DNA of 64,000 nucleotides from Siniperca chuatsi (Eukaryota; Chordata; Actinopteri; Centrarchiformes; Sinipercidae), in the NCBI RefSeq assembly GCF_020085105.1, contig NC_058044.1:23743206-23807205 (forward strand), given 5' to 3'. The translations under genes and the position numbers were made by a program. Shown here one piece after another: positions 60,848 to 64,000 of this stretch. Numbering within the stretch: position 1 is the first letter of the stretch; the number at the start of each line of letters is the position of its first letter. The notes below the pieces were generated by a model. The model searched no databases. It was not told the DNA's origin and worked only from the letters and a program-made list of their open reading frames with translations.

Positions 60848-61590
60848 AGTGATCATATTATGCTAATTTTCAGGTTCATAATTTTTTTTGGGGGGGTTGT
60901 ACCAGAATTTAATTTTCAAAAAACACAATATTTTTACTCACACTGCACATAACTGCAGCACCTCTTTTCACCCTGTCTTTAATGCTCCATTTTAGCTATA
61001 GAGTGAGGCAACTCACTTCTATTCAATCTTTGTTTGGAGTTGCACATGCCAGTACCTAAGTAAGGACTACTAGCCAATCAGAAGCAGAGAGCAAGGTAGT
61101 GTGATCCAAAACAAAGCCGCTTCAGCAGGTAACTATGTTTTCGGTTCAGCCGTTACGGTTCAGCCATACATGTTCCGACAACCCGAACCAGCTTCAGAAC
61201 CGTTTCAGAGTGGTAAGTTATTAATTTGTAACTAATTTATCTTTCATAGGTAACGTTTTAACTGTGCACTGTCTCTACATCACAGTAACAACTTCATACC
61301 CATTGACTGCCTGGACGGTATCTAACATTACTTTAATTTCATATTAGGTGTACTTGTGGAAACTGCTGAATTCGTGCATTATGACGCATGTGACATAGTG
61401 ACGTAGGTACGTTACGGAAGTAAAGTTAGTTTTCAGGCAGTTCAGGAGCAGTCTTTTCTGTGGGAGAGGGTAACTCCCTTTGGGGTGGACTTTGGGCTTT
61501 TTCACTTTGCAAACCTATTACATGAACAAAAAAAGATATATAACACAAAGGAAAGGGAAAAAGCCAAAAAGCATAATATGACCACTTTAA
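60844..61590. mobile_element. Second TTAA-flanked MITE (distinct family)
   Basis: The left end TTAAAGTGATCATATTATGC and the right end, reverse-complemented TTAAAGTGGTCATATTATGC, form a nearly perfect inverted repeat with one mismatch in 20. The 747-bp body has no conserved ORF. Its left TTAA is shared with the family A copy to its left. Confidence 0.75.
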
Positions 61591-62845
61591 TGACATGATT
61601 TGATGGATCATTAGCATATTATTGTTGGACTGTAACATTTCTAAAATTACCTGCAGCTATAATTACACACAGAGTACAATACAGTAAAGCACTTGAGGTC
61701 TGCCTGATTTTCTCATATTTGTGTAGTGTGTCTGTGTCTGTAAACTTTTCTCATTCACAAACACACGTCATCTGTATTAATGGAATATGTTTTAATTATA
61801 ATCTATCATTAAATATTACATACAAATTATACAGTGCATTGTCACAATACATTTCATGTCAGTTCAGTACAGCAGTTACTTTGTTGTTTACTTAGGTCCA
61901 CCCCACGAGCCAGAAAATTAACAGAAATCAACATGGCCGAGACAGACAGGAGCTTGTTGGACTGGGAACTCCCGACCCCCCTCTGCCTGCTTGCAGATGG
62001 GATAATTTTGTCTTCTGCACCAATGATTTAACTCATCAGTGAAAGAAGAAAAATTAGGCGAGCCAGTCATACTTATCTCAGCTTAACAAAAAGTTTGTTT
62101 CTTTAACCAAAAGGGCCTCTGCTTTATAACCTCACCCCAGATGACTTGCAGATCTAAACAGTTAGGAGCAGCACTGAAACTAGTTCACATGGCTTGCGTT
62201 CACTGTGTAAAGACATACACACCACTGAGTGCCCAGTTCCTAAATCTTTAAGACTGAACCACAATGCACACTTCTCTCTTTGTTAAAAAAAATAAAATAG
62301 TCATCTTCACTAGTGGCACCACTGCTTTCACCAGCCCAGGGCTTTTAACTGCATGGGAGGGAATATGCAGGTGAATATTAAAAGGCAGAGAGGTATGAAG
62401 AAAAAAAAACAAAAAAAAACATGGAATGCAACACCTCCCGTCCAAAAACAAAGTATAGGAGGCTTTTGACTGGCGTGCATGTGTGTGAGCAAACATTACG
62501 TGCACCCAGGAGTCTGAAAGAAAAGTCTGACATCTCACTAAAATCTTTCTCTCTCGCAGGAAGGTACAGAGTCTTCATCATTTAGGCGTAAATTCCTCAT
62601 TGACATCCACACAAGGCACAGAAGCAAACAGGGAAGATATGCTATGAAATTCTTCCTCTTTTGGCCTCATCTCTCCACCCACTCACTCACTCTTTGTAAC
62701 CAAGGAGAGCAGGGGAGGGTGATGATTATTTCCATTTCCAGGACAGAAACCTGCGCCCTCCGAGTCTGTCCTGTCTTCCATCGACACGCCTCATTCCGGC
62801 TTCCTGCTGTTCCTCCTCTTCCTCTTCCTCTTCACTGAATCGTTC

Positions 62846-63985
<1,140 letters not shown>

Positions 63986-64000
63986 CTATAGAGATAAAGA

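Larger units (their letters stand above)
59843..62845. other. avpi1 to pi4k2a interval (convergent), includes both 3' UTRs
   Basis: A possible avpi1 poly(A) signal ATTAAA is at 60208-60213. Two TTAA elements fill 60299-61590. The right part, about 61790-62845, is probably the pi4k2a 3' UTR read on the minus strand (ATTAAA near 61791). No other coding sequence is recognised. Confidence 0.45.

Overview
This window is vertebrate nuclear DNA from a ray-finned fish, probably a percomorph teleost. The evidence is intron-rich genes with GT-AG splice sites, many (CA)n and (AAGG)n tracts, and several dispersed repeat families typical of teleosts. No prokaryotic, viral or LTR-retroelement features were recognised.

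I built gene models by matching conserved exons to splice sites and checking that reading phase carries across every junction. From left to right: loxl4 (+, 5' exons beyond the left edge, 5341-15269); r3hcc1l (-, 21039-23768); crtac1 (+, 25595-30142); golga7b (-, 33854-36752); zfyve27/protrudin (-, 39929-45989, noncoding first exon near 47.4 kb); an unnamed C2H2 zinc-finger gene (-, 51049-53630); a cytochrome c oxidase subunit 8 gene (-, 53940-54294); avpi1 (+, 57710-59842); and the last four coding exons of pi4k2a (-, 62846-63985, continuing past the right edge).

Seven of the nine genes keep the order and relative orientation they have on human chromosome 10q24 (PI4K2A-AVPI1-ZFYVE27-GOLGA7B-CRTAC1-R3HCC1L-LOXL4). 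This synteny supports naming them loxl4 and r3hcc1l rather than the 8p21 paralogues LOXL2 and R3HCC1. MARVELD1 and SFRP5, present in the human block, were not seen. The zinc-finger gene and cox8 occupy the avpi1-zfyve27 interval instead.

The genes do not form a pathway. They cover matrix cross-linking (loxl4), a secreted beta-propeller protein (crtac1), palmitoylation (golga7b), ER-endosome contacts (zfyve27), phosphoinositide synthesis (pi4k2a), respiration (cox8), a vasopressin-response factor (avpi1), an RNA-binding-like protein (r3hcc1l) and a putative transcription factor.

The spaces between and within genes hold many mobile-element remnants: a TTAA-flanked MITE family with three or four copies, a second TTAA element abutting one of them, a MITE with about 48-bp inverted ends, other dispersed teleost repeats, L2- and L1-type LINE fragments, and a tRNA-derived SINE-like piece. 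I found no clearly new biological system. The most notable points are a crtac1 model that ends before the EGF-like region, a consensus CRE upstream of avpi1, a 21-nt microexon beside the protrudin FFAT motif, and the back-to-back TTAA elements.
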